Part shown: positions 9,104 to 19,967 of the stretch, piece by piece | How the letters are laid out: the number at the start of each line of letters is the position of its first letter | Numbering within the stretch: position 1 is the stretch's first letter | Source: Sphingopyxis sp. GW247-27LB | GTDB lineage: Bacteria > Pseudomonadota > Alphaproteobacteria > Sphingomonadales > Sphingomonadaceae | DNA length: 47,993 bases | NCBI RefSeq assembly: GCF_002277025.1 | Contig: NZ_NIWD01000008.1 | Location: forward strand, 944,878 to 992,870 | Reading direction: 5' to 3' | Translations under genes and position numbers: made by a program | Notes under the pieces: generated by a model | Seen by the model: only the letters and a program-made list of their open reading frames with translations | What the model was told of the DNA's origin: nothing | The model's database searches: none

Positions 9104-9907
9104 ATGCGCCTGCGCGTCGAACATACGACCCGTTATCATTTCGAGGGGCATGTCGCCTATGCGCTGCAACAGCTTCGGCTGACGCCGAAGGAGCGGCCGG
9201 GGCAGCAGTTGATCCACGGTTGGACAGTCGAGGTCGAGGGCGGATCGCGGCAACTCCACTATACGGACCATCACGGCAATGCCGTCGACTTGGTGTCGGT
9301 CGACGGCGGCGCACCGGAACTGGTCATCCATTGCGCCGGAGAGGTCGAACTGGTGACGTGGGACGGGGTGATCGGCGCGCATCGCGGCGCGATACCGCTA
9401 TGGACGTTCCTGCACCCGACCCCGCTGACGCGCGCAGGGCGCCAGGTGCGGGCGCTGACGGCGGCGCTGGGGCGCGATTTCGGTTCGGAGATCGAGCGCG
9501 CGCACGCGCTCTCCGCACTGATCCTCGACCGGCTCGCCTACCGGATCGGCGTCACCGATGCCGAGACGACCGCCGAACAGGCGCTGGCGGGCGAGGGCGG
9601 CGTCTGCCAGGACCATGCCCATATCTTCATCGCCGCGATGCGCCACCTCGGCCATCCGGCGCGCTATGTCTCGGGCTATCTGATGATGAACGACCGGACG
9701 CAGCAGGATGCGACGCACGCGTGGGCGGAGGCGCATTTCGACCATATCGGCTGGATCGGCTTCGACGTCAGCAACGGCCATTCGCCCGACCAGCGCTATA
9801 TCCGCGTGGCGACCGGGCTCGATTATCGGGACGCCGCCCCGGTTCGTGGCATGCGCTATGGTGCGGCGCAGGAAAATCTGGTTGTTCAATTGCAGGTCCA
9901 GCAATAA
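9104..9907 (+). CDS. transglutaminase-like cysteine peptidase
   Basis: A 267-residue cytoplasmic protein with the bacterial transglutaminase N-terminal domain (MRLRVEHTTRYHFEG) followed by the papain-like core. The catalytic Cys is in GGVCQDHAHIF, the His in THAWAEAHF, and the Asp in GFDVSNG. Such proteins in this context are predicted to hydrolyse or transfer amide bonds. There is no signal peptide. A longer open frame from 8144 reads through the alpha-E gene in another frame and is not real; the ATG at 9104 fits the family start. The next gene begins 46 bp downstream. Confidence 0.93.
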   Translation: MRLRVEHTTRYHFEGHVAYALQQLRLTPKERPGQQLIHGWTVEVEGGSRQLHYTDHHGNAVDLVSVDGGAPELVIHCAGEVELVTWDGVIGAHRGAIPLWTFLHPTPLTRAGRQVRALTAALGRDFGSEIERAHALSALILDRLAYRIGVTDAETTAEQALAGEGGVCQDHAHIFIAAMRHLGHPARYVSGYLMMNDRTQQDATHAWAEAHFDHIGWIGFDVSNGHSPDQRYIRVATGLDYRDAAPVRGMRYGAAQENLVVQLQVQQ

Positions 9908-9953
9908 GCGGGGCCGGGCTGGGATCGGACTGGGGCCAGGGAAGAAGGAATCG

Positions 9954-10685
9954 ATGACCTATTGCGTCGGGATGCGCCTGAACAAGGGGCTGGTGTTCAT
10001 GTCGGACACCCGCACCAACGCGGGCGTCGACGATATCTCGCAGGTCCGCAAGATGCGGAGCTGGCACGTGCCGGGCGAGCGCGTCATCACGCTGATGTCG
10101 GCGGGCAATCTTGCGACGACGCAGGCGGTGGTCAGCCTGCTCGACGAGCGGACCAAGGCGCCCGAGGATCGGCATCCGTCGATCCTCGCCGCGCCCTCGA
10201 TGTTCCAGGTCGCGATGACCATCGGCGAAACGCTGCGCGGCATCGTGACGCGCTACGGCGTCGAAGGGCCGATGGCCGAATCGATCTTCCGCGCATCGCT
10301 GATCGTCGGCGGCCAGATCAAGGGCTCAGAGCCGCGCCTGTTCATGATCTATCCTGAGGGCAATTTCATCGAGGCGGGAGAGGACAATCCCTTCTTCCAG
10401 ATCGGCGAGACCAAATATGGCCGCCCGATGATCGTCCGCTCCTACGACCCTGCCATGTCGTTCGAGGATGCGGTGAAGCTGCTTTGCGTTTCGTTCGATT
10501 CGACGATCCAGGCCAATGCCGGGGTCGACCTGCCGATCGACCTCAAGGTCCACGCCCGCGACGATTTCACCACCGTGCGCGAACGCCGCTTCGAACGCGA
10601 CGACGCCTATTATCAAAGCGTCTCGGACGGCTGGGCCGAAGCGCTGGGCATCGCGCTGGCCGAATTGCCGGACTTTCATTTCTGA
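9954..10685 (+). CDS. Anbu-type proteasome-like peptidase
   Basis: A 243-residue Ntn-hydrolase of the proteasome-type (Anbu/BPP) family. The protein begins Met-Thr-Tyr-Cys-Val-Gly, so removal of Met exposes Thr as N-terminal nucleophile with no propeptide, as in Anbu. SDTRTNAGVDDISQVRKM, RVITLMSAGNLATTQAVV and SLIVGGQIKGSEPRLFMIYPEGNFIEA match the beta-subunit core. Together with the upstream ATP-grasp, alpha-E and transglutaminase genes it forms the known Anbu neighbourhood, thought to be a self-contained peptide-handling system. GGAAGGAA-like purines precede the ATG. A hairpin follows the stop. Confidence 0.93.
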   Translation: MTYCVGMRLNKGLVFMSDTRTNAGVDDISQVRKMRSWHVPGERVITLMSAGNLATTQAVVSLLDERTKAPEDRHPSILAAPSMFQVAMTIGETLRGIVTRYGVEGPMAESIFRASLIVGGQIKGSEPRLFMIYPEGNFIEAGEDNPFFQIGETKYGRPMIVRSYDPAMSFEDAVKLLCVSFDSTIQANAGVDLPIDLKVHARDDFTTVRERRFERDDAYYQSVSDGWAEALGIALAELPDFHF

Positions 10686-10689
10686 AATC

Positions 10690-10711
10690 CCCCTCCCGCA
10701 AGCGGGAGGGG
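10690..10711. terminator. terminator-like hairpin after the Anbu gene
   Basis: A 10-bp stem CCCCTCCCGC / GCGGGAGGGG with an AA centre, directly after the Anbu-type gene stop and just before the convergent acs stop. There is no clear T-run; it can act on both strands. Confidence 0.6.
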
Positions 10712-10717
10712 AGATGA

Positions 10718-12682
<1,965 letters not shown>

Positions 12683-12710
12683 GGGGATTCTCCCGCTTTC
12701 GATTTGCTTT

Positions 12711-12780
12711 GTTCGTCCCCTGCGATACTCCGCGAGCCGCAAGTTGCAAGGGCGGGCCGCCCGATACGAAAGGGACGAAC
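12711..12780. promoter_or_regulatory. 9-bp inverted repeat between divergent acs and ALDH
   Basis: GTTCGTCCC (12711-12719) and GGGACGAAC (12772-12780) form perfect arms 52 bp apart in the 99-bp intergenic region. The right arm covers the ribosome site and abuts the ALDH start; the left arm is 29 bp upstream of the acs start. It could be a split operator or an RNA stem in the ALDH leader. Low certainty. Confidence 0.3.
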
Positions 12781-12781
12781 G

Positions 12782-14281
12782 ATGACCGCGATCGGCGAAG
12801 AGGTGGGCCGACTGCTCGACGGGCTGGGCGTGGACCGCGCGCTGTGGAGCGAAGGATCGATGCCCTCGATCACCCCGCTGACCGGCGAGCAGGTCGCGAT
12901 GCTGCGCGTCGCCGACGCGGCGGAAATCGACGAGACGCTCGATGCGGCAACCGCGGCCTTTCGCGCCTGGCGGCTGGTGCCGCCGCCGCGCCGCGGCGAA
13001 TTGGTGCGCCTGTTCGGCGAAGAACTGCGCGCCGCGAAGGACGATCTGGCACGGCTGGTGACGATCGAAGCGGGAAAGATTCCCTCGGAGGGCGCGGGCG
13101 AGGTGCAGGAGATGATCGACATCTGCGACTTCGCGGTTGGCCTGTCGCGCCAGCTCTACGGCCTCACCATCGCGACCGAGCGGCCGGGGCACCGGATGAT
13201 GGAAGTGTGGCATCCGCTCGGGGTCGTCGGGGTGATCTCGGCGTTCAACTTCCCTGTCGCGGTATGGGCGTGGAACGCGGCGCTCGCGCTCGTCTGCGGC
13301 AACAGCGTCGTGTGGAAGCCCTCGGAAAAGACGCCGCTGACCGCGCTGGCGACGCAGGCGATCTTCGCGCGCGCGGTGGCGCGTTTCGGCGATGCGCCCG
13401 AGGGTCTCTCGGGATTGCTGATCGGCGGGCGCGAGGCGGGCGAGGCGCTCGTCGACGACGCGCGCGTCGCGCTCGTTTCGGCGACCGGATCGACGCGCAT
13501 GGGCCGTGCGGTCGCGCCCCGGCTCGCCCAGCGGTTCGCGCGCGCGATCCTAGAGCTCGGCGGCAACAACGGCGTGATCGTCGCGCCCTCGGCCGATCTC
13601 GACCTCGCGCTGCGCGGGGTCGCGTTCGGGGCGATGGGGACGGCGGGGCAGCGTTGCACGACGACGCGGCGCTTGTTCGTCCACGACAGCATCTACGACG
13701 GCTTCGTCGCGCGGCTGAAGGCCGCCTATGCGAGCGTCGCGGTCGGCAATCCGCTGGAGGGAGAAGTGCTCGTCGGGCCGCTGATCGACCGCGCCGCGCA
13801 TGAGGCGATGGAAGGGGCGCTGGCCGCCGCGCGCGCGGCCGGCGGGGTCGTTCATGGCGGCGAGCGGGTCGGCGAGGGTGCGGGCTATTATGCGCGCCCC
13901 GCGCTCGTCGAGATGCCGGGGCAGGTCGAGCCGGTGCTGGATGAGACTTTCGCACCGATCCTCTATGTGATGCGCTACGACGATCTCGATGCCGCGATCC
14001 GGCTGCACAACGCGGTCGCGGCGGGGTTGTCGTCGGCGATCTTCACCACCGACATGCGCGAGGCCGAGCGCTTCCTGGCGGCGAGCGACTGCGGCATCGC
14101 CAACGTCAATCTGGGCACGAGCGGCGCCGAGATCGGCGGAGCGTTCGGTGGCGAGAAGGAGACGGGGGGCGGGCGCGAGTCAGGGTCGGATAGCTGGAAG
14201 GCCTATATGCGGCGCGCGACCAATACGGTGAATTACTCGGACGCGCTGCCGCTGGCGCAGGGGGTGTCGTTCGACATCTGA
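12782..14281 (+). CDS. aldehyde dehydrogenase, AASADH / piperideine-6-carboxylate dehydrogenase type
   Basis: A 499-residue NAD-dependent aldehyde dehydrogenase. The signature matches the ALDH7 group (alpha-aminoadipate semialdehyde / L-piperideine-6-carboxylate dehydrogenase): [48 protein letters not shown], the Glu in [11 protein letters not shown], the catalytic Cys in [15 protein letters not shown], and [28 protein letters not shown] near the end. The expected reaction oxidises 2-aminoadipate semialdehyde in lysine breakdown. The ATG at 12782 follows AAAGGGACG. The frame is open 347 codons further upstream across acs; that extension is antisense shadow. Confidence 0.92.
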   Translation: MTAIGEEVGRLLDGLGVDRALWSEGSMPSITPLTGEQVAMLRVADAAEIDETLDAATAAFRAWRLVPPPRRGELVRLFGEELRAAKDDLARLVTIEAGKIPSEGAGEVQEMIDICDFAVGLSRQLYGLTIATERPGHRMMEVWHPLGVVGVISAFNFPVAVWAWNAALALVCGNSVVWKPSEKTPLTALATQAIFARAVARFGDAPEGLSGLLIGGREAGEALVDDARVALVSATGSTRMGRAVAPRLAQRFARAILELGGNNGVIVAPSADLDLALRGVAFGAMGTAGQRCTTTRRLFVHDSIYDGFVARLKAAYASVAVGNPLEGEVLVGPLIDRAAHEAMEGALAAARAAGGVVHGGERVGEGAGYYARPALVEMPGQVEPVLDETFAPILYVMRYDDLDAAIRLHNAVAAGLSSAIFTTDMREAERFLAASDCGIANVNLGTSGAEIGGAFGGEKETGGGRESGSDSWKAYMRRATNTVNYSDALPLAQGVSFDI

Positions 14282-14300
14282 GCGGCGCGGCGGGCCGCGG

Positions 14301-15176
14301 TCAGTAGCAATCCCACTGATAGAAGACCTTGCTGAAGTCGCGCTTCAACAGGTCTGCGCGCCGGATCATGAACTGGCCTTGCCCCATATCGCCCCACATG
14401 ATGTGATCGTCGCTCCAGAGATTGATCAAGACGCGATCGACGTCCTGATAGGCGGGCGCGGCGCGCCAGTCGGATTGCGTGAAGCCCGGATGGCCGCCGA
14501 CATGGTGGCGTGGCGGGGCCTGTTCATATTGCTTGTCCGCAAAGGTATAGATGCGGCCGCCCTTGTCGCTTTCGAGCAGCTTCCCGATATCCCTTTCGGC
14601 CAGCCAGGACTCGGTCGATGGAAATTGCTCGACGCGTTTGGGCTTCAGCGCAATTCCCTGTTCGACCGTGCCCTCATAGAGCGGAGAATAATCGTCGATC
14701 CCGTGGTCGCCGAACGGCTTGCCCATGTGCAATTTGCCGGGTCCCTGGATCTTCTCGCGCCAGATGACGCGGAATTTTCCGGCTTCGGGCTTCTCGAAAT
14801 TCGCTCCGTACAGATCGTCGCGTGCGATGAAGAACTGCAGGATCCCGCTCTCCGGATAGTCCGGCAAGGGTGGCAGTGCCGAAAAATCGACCTGCGCGAG
14901 AAAGGACATCGGCCGCCCCTCGGCATCGGTCGGCCAGGCTTCCTCCGCGGCCAGCCAGACCGGGCCGCCGATGCGGGTGCCGCCCGGCGTTGCGGGCGCG
15001 GGTCCCGATGGCTCGAGCTCTATGGCCGGGAGGCCATGGCCCTTCTGCCAAGCGACGAACTCGCCCACAGCCGGGTCGCGCAGAAGGTCCTGCATCGTCG
15101 GTTCGGCAGGCGTGGCCGCCGTGCATCCGGACGCAATTGCCGCCGCCAACATGACCGGAACAAGGAGCTTTTTCAT
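14301..15176 (-). CDS. DUF1963 (YwqG-like) lipoprotein
   Basis: A 291-residue predicted lipoprotein. The ATG at 15176 starts MKKLLVPVMLAAAIASGC; IASGC is a lipobox, giving Cys18 as lipidated N-terminus. The body matches the YwqG/DUF1963 fold: GGTRIGGPVWLAAEEAWPTDAEGRPMSFLAQVDFSALPPLPDYPESGILQFF, then HHVGGHPGFTQSDWR, and a closing LINLWSDDHIMWGDMGQGQFMIRRADLLKRDF. The function of the family is unknown. It is convergent with the ALDH gene. An upstream ATG four codons earlier is possible but spoils the signal peptide. Confidence 0.85.
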   Translation of the reverse strand: MKKLLVPVMLAAAIASGCTAATPAEPTMQDLLRDPAVGEFVAWQKGHGLPAIELEPSGPAPATPGGTRIGGPVWLAAEEAWPTDAEGRPMSFLAQVDFSALPPLPDYPESGILQFFIARDDLYGANFEKPEAGKFRVIWREKIQGPGKLHMGKPFGDHGIDDYSPLYEGTVEQGIALKPKRVEQFPSTESWLAERDIGKLLESDKGGRIYTFADKQYEQAPPRHHVGGHPGFTQSDWRAAPAYQDVDRVLINLWSDDHIMWGDMGQGQFMIRRADLLKRDFSKVFYQWDCY

Positions 15177-15263
15177 ACGCCGGGCCATATCGGCTCTTCA
15201 TGCCGGGAGCGAGCGAATTTGAAGCCTTGACCGGCCGTCCGGGACCGCGCCCCAGCGAAGGGT

Positions 15264-16769
15264 TCAGCCTGTCCGCCAGCCGAAACGGTCTTCATCCAGC
15301 GCCACGACGTTGCCGGTGCTCCCAACCGGTTCTTCCTTCCCGTCGGTCAGGAACGCCAGCATCTCGGCATCGCTCACATCGACATGCGCGAGCGTCCGCG
15401 CGCCATCGGGCGTTCGCGCCACCACCACGCCGGCCTTCGGCGCGCCGTCGCGGGAGTAGAAGACCGTATAGCTCTCGATCGTCGCAGGCCCCGCATAATC
15501 CTGCACCAGTTCGGGCACCGGCCCGCGCTTCGCTTCGGCTTCGGCTTGATAGCCGAAGTCCTGCGGGAAGCTCGCCGCCGCGATCGGCTCGCTGCCCAGC
15601 ACGATGCAATGATTGTCGGTCGCGAAGCCGCCGTTGGCGAAGAGGAAGCCATAGCGGCCTTCGCCGCGCAGCTTCTTCACCATCGAGACGATCGCGTGGC
15701 TCATATAGTTGGCGATCGGCCCGCCGCCGAAGGTCAGGCCGCCGAACACCGTCGCGGGGCGGTCCCACGGCCAGCCGAGGATGCGCCGCGCCATCTTCGG
15801 CACGCAGGGAAAGCAGCTGTAGAGTTCGACGCAGTCGAAATCCTCGACGGTCATGCCGTTGAGTTCGAGCGTGCGCGTGATCGACGTTTCCATGCTGACG
15901 CTATGGTCGTAACGATCGCGTTTCAGGATGCTTGCTGGCTCCTTCGCCGCGGCGCCCATGCCGACATGGATCAGGCGATCCTCGGCGATGCCGCGGCGGC
16001 GCGCTTCGGCGAGGCTCGCGAGGAGGAAGCCCGCGCCCTGGTTCACCGAGCTGTTGGCGACCATCAGCTTCGAATAGGGGAAGGCGATCGGGCGGTTGCG
16101 CTCGTTCACCGCCAGGATATCGGCGGGGCTGGCGGGTTTGCGGATCCACGCGCCGTCGTTCGCGGCTGCGACCTCCGAAAAGCGCGACCAGATTTCGGCG
16201 CTTTCGGCCTGCGCCTTGGCGAGGCTTTCGCCCCATGCCGCGCGGGTGGCGTTCTCGTAGAGCGGATAGACGTCGACAGGTGCCGAAAGCCCGTGCTTCT
16301 GGGCATAATTGGGCTCGCGCCGGGTCGCGACCTGGCGCACGGCGTTGTAGCTCTTGTCCTCGCCGCTCGCCGCCTTGGCGGCGCGTCCCGCGGCGGTGCG
16401 CAGCGCTTCGCCGCCGACGATGGCCGCCAATTTGATCTCGCCCGCCCCGATACGGTTCGCGGCCTCGTTGAGCAGGCGCACCGGCGTATCGCCGTGCGGC
16501 GCGTCGGATTGATAGTTGATCGCCGGCTTGGCGCCGATGGCGGCGGCGAGCGGTTCGCAGAGTTTGCCGAGATGGTGGAAGCTGATCTGGTCGACGATCG
16601 CGAGGCTGTCGATGTCGGCGAGCGGCACGCCGGCGTCCTGCGCCGCGGCCTTCAGCGCCGCGACCATCAGGCCAAGCGAGTCGAGCCCCGCGTCGGGATC
16701 CTCGGGCCGGTCGTTGACCTGCCCGACGCCGATGATGACGGGAATGCGCTCGGGGTCGGTCATGTTCAT
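15264..16769 (-). CDS. thiolase-like acetyl-CoA acetyltransferase
   Basis: A 501-residue thiolase-superfamily protein of the SCP2-like group. It has the opening IPVIIGVGQVNDRPEDPD, a central LELNGMTVEDFDCVELYSCFPCVPKMARRILG, and GGLTFGGGPIANYMSHAIVSMV near the active site. The last ~80 residues (ESYTVFYSRDGAPKAGVVVARTP onward) look like a C-terminal OB-type domain. It is expected to act on CoA thioesters. It follows the crotonase gene with one base between stop and ATG (an ATG two codons later at 16763 is equally possible), so the two are very likely one operon for acyl-CoA breakdown. The exact chain-length specificity is not visible. Confidence 0.85.
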   Translation of the reverse strand: MNMTDPERIPVIIGVGQVNDRPEDPDAGLDSLGLMVAALKAAAQDAGVPLADIDSLAIVDQISFHHLGKLCEPLAAAIGAKPAINYQSDAPHGDTPVRLLNEAANRIGAGEIKLAAIVGGEALRTAAGRAAKAASGEDKSYNAVRQVATRREPNYAQKHGLSAPVDVYPLYENATRAAWGESLAKAQAESAEIWSRFSEVAAANDGAWIRKPASPADILAVNERNRPIAFPYSKLMVANSSVNQGAGFLLASLAEARRRGIAEDRLIHVGMGAAAKEPASILKRDRYDHSVSMETSITRTLELNGMTVEDFDCVELYSCFPCVPKMARRILGWPWDRPATVFGGLTFGGGPIANYMSHAIVSMVKKLRGEGRYGFLFANGGFATDNHCIVLGSEPIAAASFPQDFGYQAEAEAKRGPVPELVQDYAGPATIESYTVFYSRDGAPKAGVVVARTPDGARTLAHVDVSDAEMLAFLTDGKEEPVGSTGNVVALDEDRFGWRTG

Positions 16770-16770
16770 C

Positions 16771-17565
16771 TCAGCGCGCTTTCCACACCGGCTTGCGCTT
16801 CTCGGCGAAGGCGCGCGGCCCTTCGCGCGCATCCTCGCTGCGCATGAGCACAGCACGCTCGCGGGTGTTATGCTCCCAATAGGGGGCGTCGGCGGCGATG
16901 CGGCCCTCGTCGATGCCGAGCGCGACGCGCTTCGACGCCTGCACCGACAGTGGGGCGTTGGCGGCGATCTTTTCGGCGAGCGCGATCGCGGCCGGCATCA
17001 GATCGGCGAGCGGGACGACGTGGTTGACCAGCCCGAACGCGGCCGCGCGCGGGGCGGGGATCGGATCGCCGGTCAGCATATATTCCATCGCGAGCTTGCG
17101 CGGCAGTTGCTGCGCAAGGCGGAAGGCGCCGCCCGCCGCGGCGAACAGTCCGACCTTGACCTCGGGTAGCGCGAATTGCGCATGGTCGGCGGCAACGACC
17201 AGATCGCACATCAGCGCGAGTTCGCAGCCGCCGCCGAAGGCGAAGCCGTTGACCGCGCCGATGACCGGCTTCGAGATCGGATGCGCGGCGAAACCGCCAA
17301 AGCCCCACGCCTGCTGCGCCGGATCGTCGGGGGCGAGGCTTTCGCCGCGCGACAGCGCGACGAGGTCAGCGCCGGCGCAGAAGCTCTTGTCGCCCGCGCC
17401 GGTGACGATGACCACGCGGATTTCGGGATCGTGCTCCGCCTGCTCCAGCGCGGTGCCGATGCCAGCATGGACCGCGGCGTTGACCGCGTTGCGCGCTTCG
17501 GGCCGGTTGATCGTGACGATCAGGATATGGCCCTGGCGTTCGGTGAGGACGGCGGTGTCGGTCAT
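16771..17565 (-). CDS. crotonase / enoyl-CoA hydratase family protein
   Basis: A 264-residue crotonase-fold protein. Oxyanion-hole segments are GDKSFCAGADLVAL and AVNGFAFGGGCELALMCDLVVA; the Glu in CELAL fits one catalytic position and the second region is LPEVKVGLFAAAGGAFRLAQQLP. It carries a typical C-terminal R(E)RAVLMRSEDAREGPRAFAEKRKPVWKAR tail, as in enoyl-CoA hydratases. It is the first gene of a two-gene operon with the thiolase-like gene. GGGAGAG precedes the ATG, and a perfect palindrome lies 36-53 nt upstream. Confidence 0.92.
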   Translation of the reverse strand: MTDTAVLTERQGHILIVTINRPEARNAVNAAVHAGIGTALEQAEHDPEIRVVIVTGAGDKSFCAGADLVALSRGESLAPDDPAQQAWGFGGFAAHPISKPVIGAVNGFAFGGGCELALMCDLVVAADHAQFALPEVKVGLFAAAGGAFRLAQQLPRKLAMEYMLTGDPIPAPRAAAFGLVNHVVPLADLMPAAIALAEKIAANAPLSVQASKRVALGIDEGRIAADAPYWEHNTRERAVLMRSEDAREGPRAFAEKRKPVWKAR

Positions 17566-17600
17566 GCGAATCTCTCCCTTTCGGGCGAGTATCGCGGCGA

Positions 17601-17618
17601 GTTGACGTTTACGTCAAC
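17601..17618. promoter_or_regulatory. perfect palindromic operator upstream of the crotonase operon
   Basis: GTTGACGT-TT-ACGTCAAC: two 8-bp arms with a 2-bp centre, 36-53 nt upstream of the crotonase ATG. The shape and position fit a dimeric repressor. TTGACGTTTACGTCAA resembles operators described for LiuR/fatty-acid and branched-chain degradation regulators in proteobacteria, which would suit a crotonase-thiolase operon. No regulator gene is adjacent. Confidence 0.55.
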
Positions 17619-17624
17619 TGCTCT

Positions 17625-17724
17625 TCGTCATTGCGAGCGTAGCGAAGCAATCTCCAGCCTTCGGACTCGCGCAAGGACGATAGCTGGAGATTGCCGCGTC
17701 GCCTTCGGCTCCTCGCAATGACGA
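17625..17724. repeat. palindromic intergenic repeat (MITE-like)
   Basis: A 100-bp imperfect inverted repeat with terminal arms TCGTCATTGCGAG (17625-17637) and CTCGCAATGACGA (17712-17724). Inner arms AGCAATCTCCAG and CTGGAGATTGC pair as well. The 'CGTCATTGCGAG...' type is a widespread dispersed palindrome in alphaproteobacteria. It lies between the crotonase operon promoter and the aldolase stop, so it may end aldolase transcription. Confidence 0.75.
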
Positions 17725-17729
17725 GGCTG

Positions 17730-18380
17730 TCAGATCGACTGCCCGGTCTTCGCCCAGTCGGCGAGAAAGCCTTCGATACCCTTTTCGGTCAGGACATGCT
17801 TGAACAGCCCCTTGATGACCGACGGCGGCGCGGTCATCACGTCGGCGCCGATCTTGGCGGCTTCGAGCACATGGATGCCGTGGCGCACGCTCGCGACGAG
17901 GATTTCGGTGTCATAGGCGTAATTGTCGTAGATCAGCCGGATATCGGCGATCAGCTGCATGCCGTCGAAGCCATTGTCGTCGTGGCGGCCTACGAACGGG
18001 GACACGAATGTCGCGCCGGCCTTGGCCGCGAGCAGCGCCTGCGTCGCCGAGAAGCAGAGCGTGACGTTGACCATCGTGCCGTCGCCGGTCAGCGCCTTGC
18101 AGGTCTTGAGCCCGTCGATCGTCAGCGGCACCTTGATGCAGACATTATCGGCGATCTTGCGGAGGATCTCGGCCTCCTTCATCATCGTCGCGTGGTCGAG
18201 CGCGACGACCTCGGCCGAGACGGGGCCGTCGACGATCGCGCAGATTTCCTTCGTCACTTCCTTGAAGTCGCGGCCCGACTTGGCGATCAGCGACGGGTTG
18301 GTCGTGACCCCGTCGAGCAGGCCCGTCACGGCGAGTTCCTGGATGTCGGCGATTTCGGCGGTGTCGGCGAAGAATTTCAT
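17730..18380 (-). CDS. fsa: fructose-6-phosphate aldolase / small transaldolase
   Basis: A 216-residue single-domain transaldolase-family TIM barrel. The start [16 protein letters not shown] and [20 protein letters not shown] are family hallmarks. The Schiff-base Lys is in NVCIKVPLT; further conserved parts are [31 protein letters not shown] and [27 protein letters not shown]. Members of this short subgroup are either transaldolases or fructose-6-phosphate aldolases; sequence alone does not settle which. A monocistronic gene on the minus strand, with repeats on both sides. Confidence 0.93.
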   Translation of the reverse strand: MKFFADTAEIADIQELAVTGLLDGVTTNPSLIAKSGRDFKEVTKEICAIVDGPVSAEVVALDHATMMKEAEILRKIADNVCIKVPLTIDGLKTCKALTGDGTMVNVTLCFSATQALLAAKAGATFVSPFVGRHDDNGFDGMQLIADIRLIYDNYAYDTEILVASVRHGIHVLEAAKIGADVMTAPPSVIKGLFKHVLTEKGIEGFLADWAKTGQSI

Positions 18381-18468
18381 GGCGTGGGCGATCCTGCTGA
18401 GTGGTGATTCGGGATTGCGACCGCCCTAGAACAAGACGTGCGTAAATTGAACCATCGCTACCCTTCCT

Positions 18469-18545
18469 CGTCACCCCGGACTTGATCCGGGGTCCCGCTT
18501 TTCGCCGTCGCTGAGTGGGACCCCGGATCAAAGCCCGGAGTGACG
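18469..18545. repeat. palindromic intergenic repeat upstream of radA
   Basis: A 77-bp imperfect inverted repeat: CGTCACCCCGG...GATCCGGGGTCCC against GGGACCCCGGATC...CCGGAGTGACG, with about 20 bp between the arms. The left arm also contains a smaller palindrome (CCGGACTTGATCCGG-like). It is a different family from the 17.6-kb repeat, and a degraded relative may lie near bases 40-100. Confidence 0.7.
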
Positions 18546-18592
18546 GGAGCGGGAAAGGGGTGGCGTTCGTTTTTTGTTCCGGTTAAGCGCCG

Positions 18593-19957
18593 ATGATGGC
18601 CAAAGCGAAACGCCAATATGTCTGCCAGAATTGCGGCGCGGTTTCGTACCGCTGGCAGGGGCAATGCGCCGATTGCGGCGAATGGAACACGCTGGTCGAG
18701 GAGGCGGCCGAGACCGTCTTTTCGGCGAAGCACGACCTGACGAAGGGCGGCCGCGCGCTCGCGCTCGAAACCTTGGACGCGCATAGCGCCATACCCGAGC
18801 GGATGTTCTGCGGGATCGCCGAGTTCGACCGCGCGCTCGGCGGCGGTTTCGTCGCGGGGTCGGCGACGCTGATCGGCGGCGATCCGGGGATCGGCAAGTC
18901 GACCCTGCTGCTGCAGGCGGCGGGGCGGCTCGCCAAGGCGGGCAAGTCGGTCGTCTATATCAGCGGCGAGGAGGCGGCCGCGCAGGTGCGGCTGCGCGCG
19001 CAGCGGCTGGGGCTCGGCGACGCGCCCGTCGCGCTCGCGAGCGCGACCTCCGTACGCGATATCCTCGCGACGCTCGACGGCCGTAGCGCCGATTTCGTGG
19101 TGATCGATTCGATCCAGACGATGCACAGCGACCTGATCGACAGCGCGCCGGGAACGGTGAGTCAGGTGCGCGCGAGCGCGCAGGAGTTGATCCGCTACGC
19201 CAAGGACAGCGGCGCGGCGATCGTGCTCGTCGGCCATGTGACGAAGGACGGGACGATCGCGGGACCGCGCGTGCTCGAACATATGGTCGACACGGTGCTG
19301 TCGTTCGAGGGCGAGCGCAGCCATCTTTATCGCATCCTTCGCGCCGTCAAGAACCGCTTCGGCGGCACCGACGAGATCGGGGTGTTCGCGATGGGCGAGG
19401 AGGGGCTCGGCGAAGTCGCCAACCCGTCGAGCCTGTTCCTGACCGATCGGAGCCGGGATGTGCCGGGATCGGTGGTCTTCCCCGCATTGGAAGGCACGCG
19501 CCCGGTGCTCGTCGAGGTTCAGGCGCTCACCGTGCGGCTCGCGAGCGGCGCGACGCCGCGCCGCGCGGTCGTCGGGTGGGACAGCGGCCGGCTCGCGATG
19601 GTGCTCGCGGTCTTGGAAGCGCGCTGCGGGCTCCAGATGGGCGCAGCGGAGGTCTATCTCAACATCGCGGGCGGTTACCGCCTCACCGACCCCGCGGCCG
19701 ACCTCGCGGTCGCGGCGGCGCTGATCTCGGCGTTCAGCGAGCGGCCGGTGCCCGCCGACGCGATCGTCTTCGGCGAGCTTTCGCTGTCGGGCGAGGTGCG
19801 CCCCGTCGCGCACGACGCACTGCGGCTGCGCGAGGCGGCGAAGCTCGGTTTTTCGCGCGGCTGGGGACCCAAGGGGATGAAGGCGGTCGGCGGCATTTCG
19901 GTGACCGGCTTCACGCGCCTCGGCGAACTCGTTGACCTGATGCTCGGGCGCGACTAG
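18593..19957 (+). CDS. radA: DNA repair protein RadA
   Basis: A 454-residue RadA (Sms), a RecA-like helicase-type ATPase that promotes branch migration in recombination. The N-terminal zinc finger uses Cys11, Cys14, Cys25 and Cys28. Walker A is GGDPGIGKST (about 97-106); the RadA-specific KNRFG motif appears in RAVKNRFGGTDEIGVF. The C-terminal Lon-like domain ends GISVTGFTRLGELVDL. Two Met codons open the frame (18593 and 18596). The next gene follows 10 bp after the stop. Confidence 0.98.
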   Translation: MMAKAKRQYVCQNCGAVSYRWQGQCADCGEWNTLVEEAAETVFSAKHDLTKGGRALALETLDAHSAIPERMFCGIAEFDRALGGGFVAGSATLIGGDPGIGKSTLLLQAAGRLAKAGKSVVYISGEEAAAQVRLRAQRLGLGDAPVALASATSVRDILATLDGRSADFVVIDSIQTMHSDLIDSAPGTVSQVRASAQELIRYAKDSGAAIVLVGHVTKDGTIAGPRVLEHMVDTVLSFEGERSHLYRILRAVKNRFGGTDEIGVFAMGEEGLGEVANPSSLFLTDRSRDVPGSVVFPALEGTRPVLVEVQALTVRLASGATPRRAVVGWDSGRLAMVLAVLEARCGLQMGAAEVYLNIAGGYRLTDPAADLAVAAALISAFSERPVPADAIVFGELSLSGEVRPVAHDALRLREAAKLGFSRGWGPKGMKAVGGISVTGFTRLGELVDLMLGRD

Positions 19958-19967
19958 CCACCGGCGC

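Noticed and set aside
12683..13213. N-terminal extension of acs by 177 codons.
   Set aside because: It is antisense to the aldehyde dehydrogenase gene and lacks homology; the ATG at 12682 has a good ribosome site.
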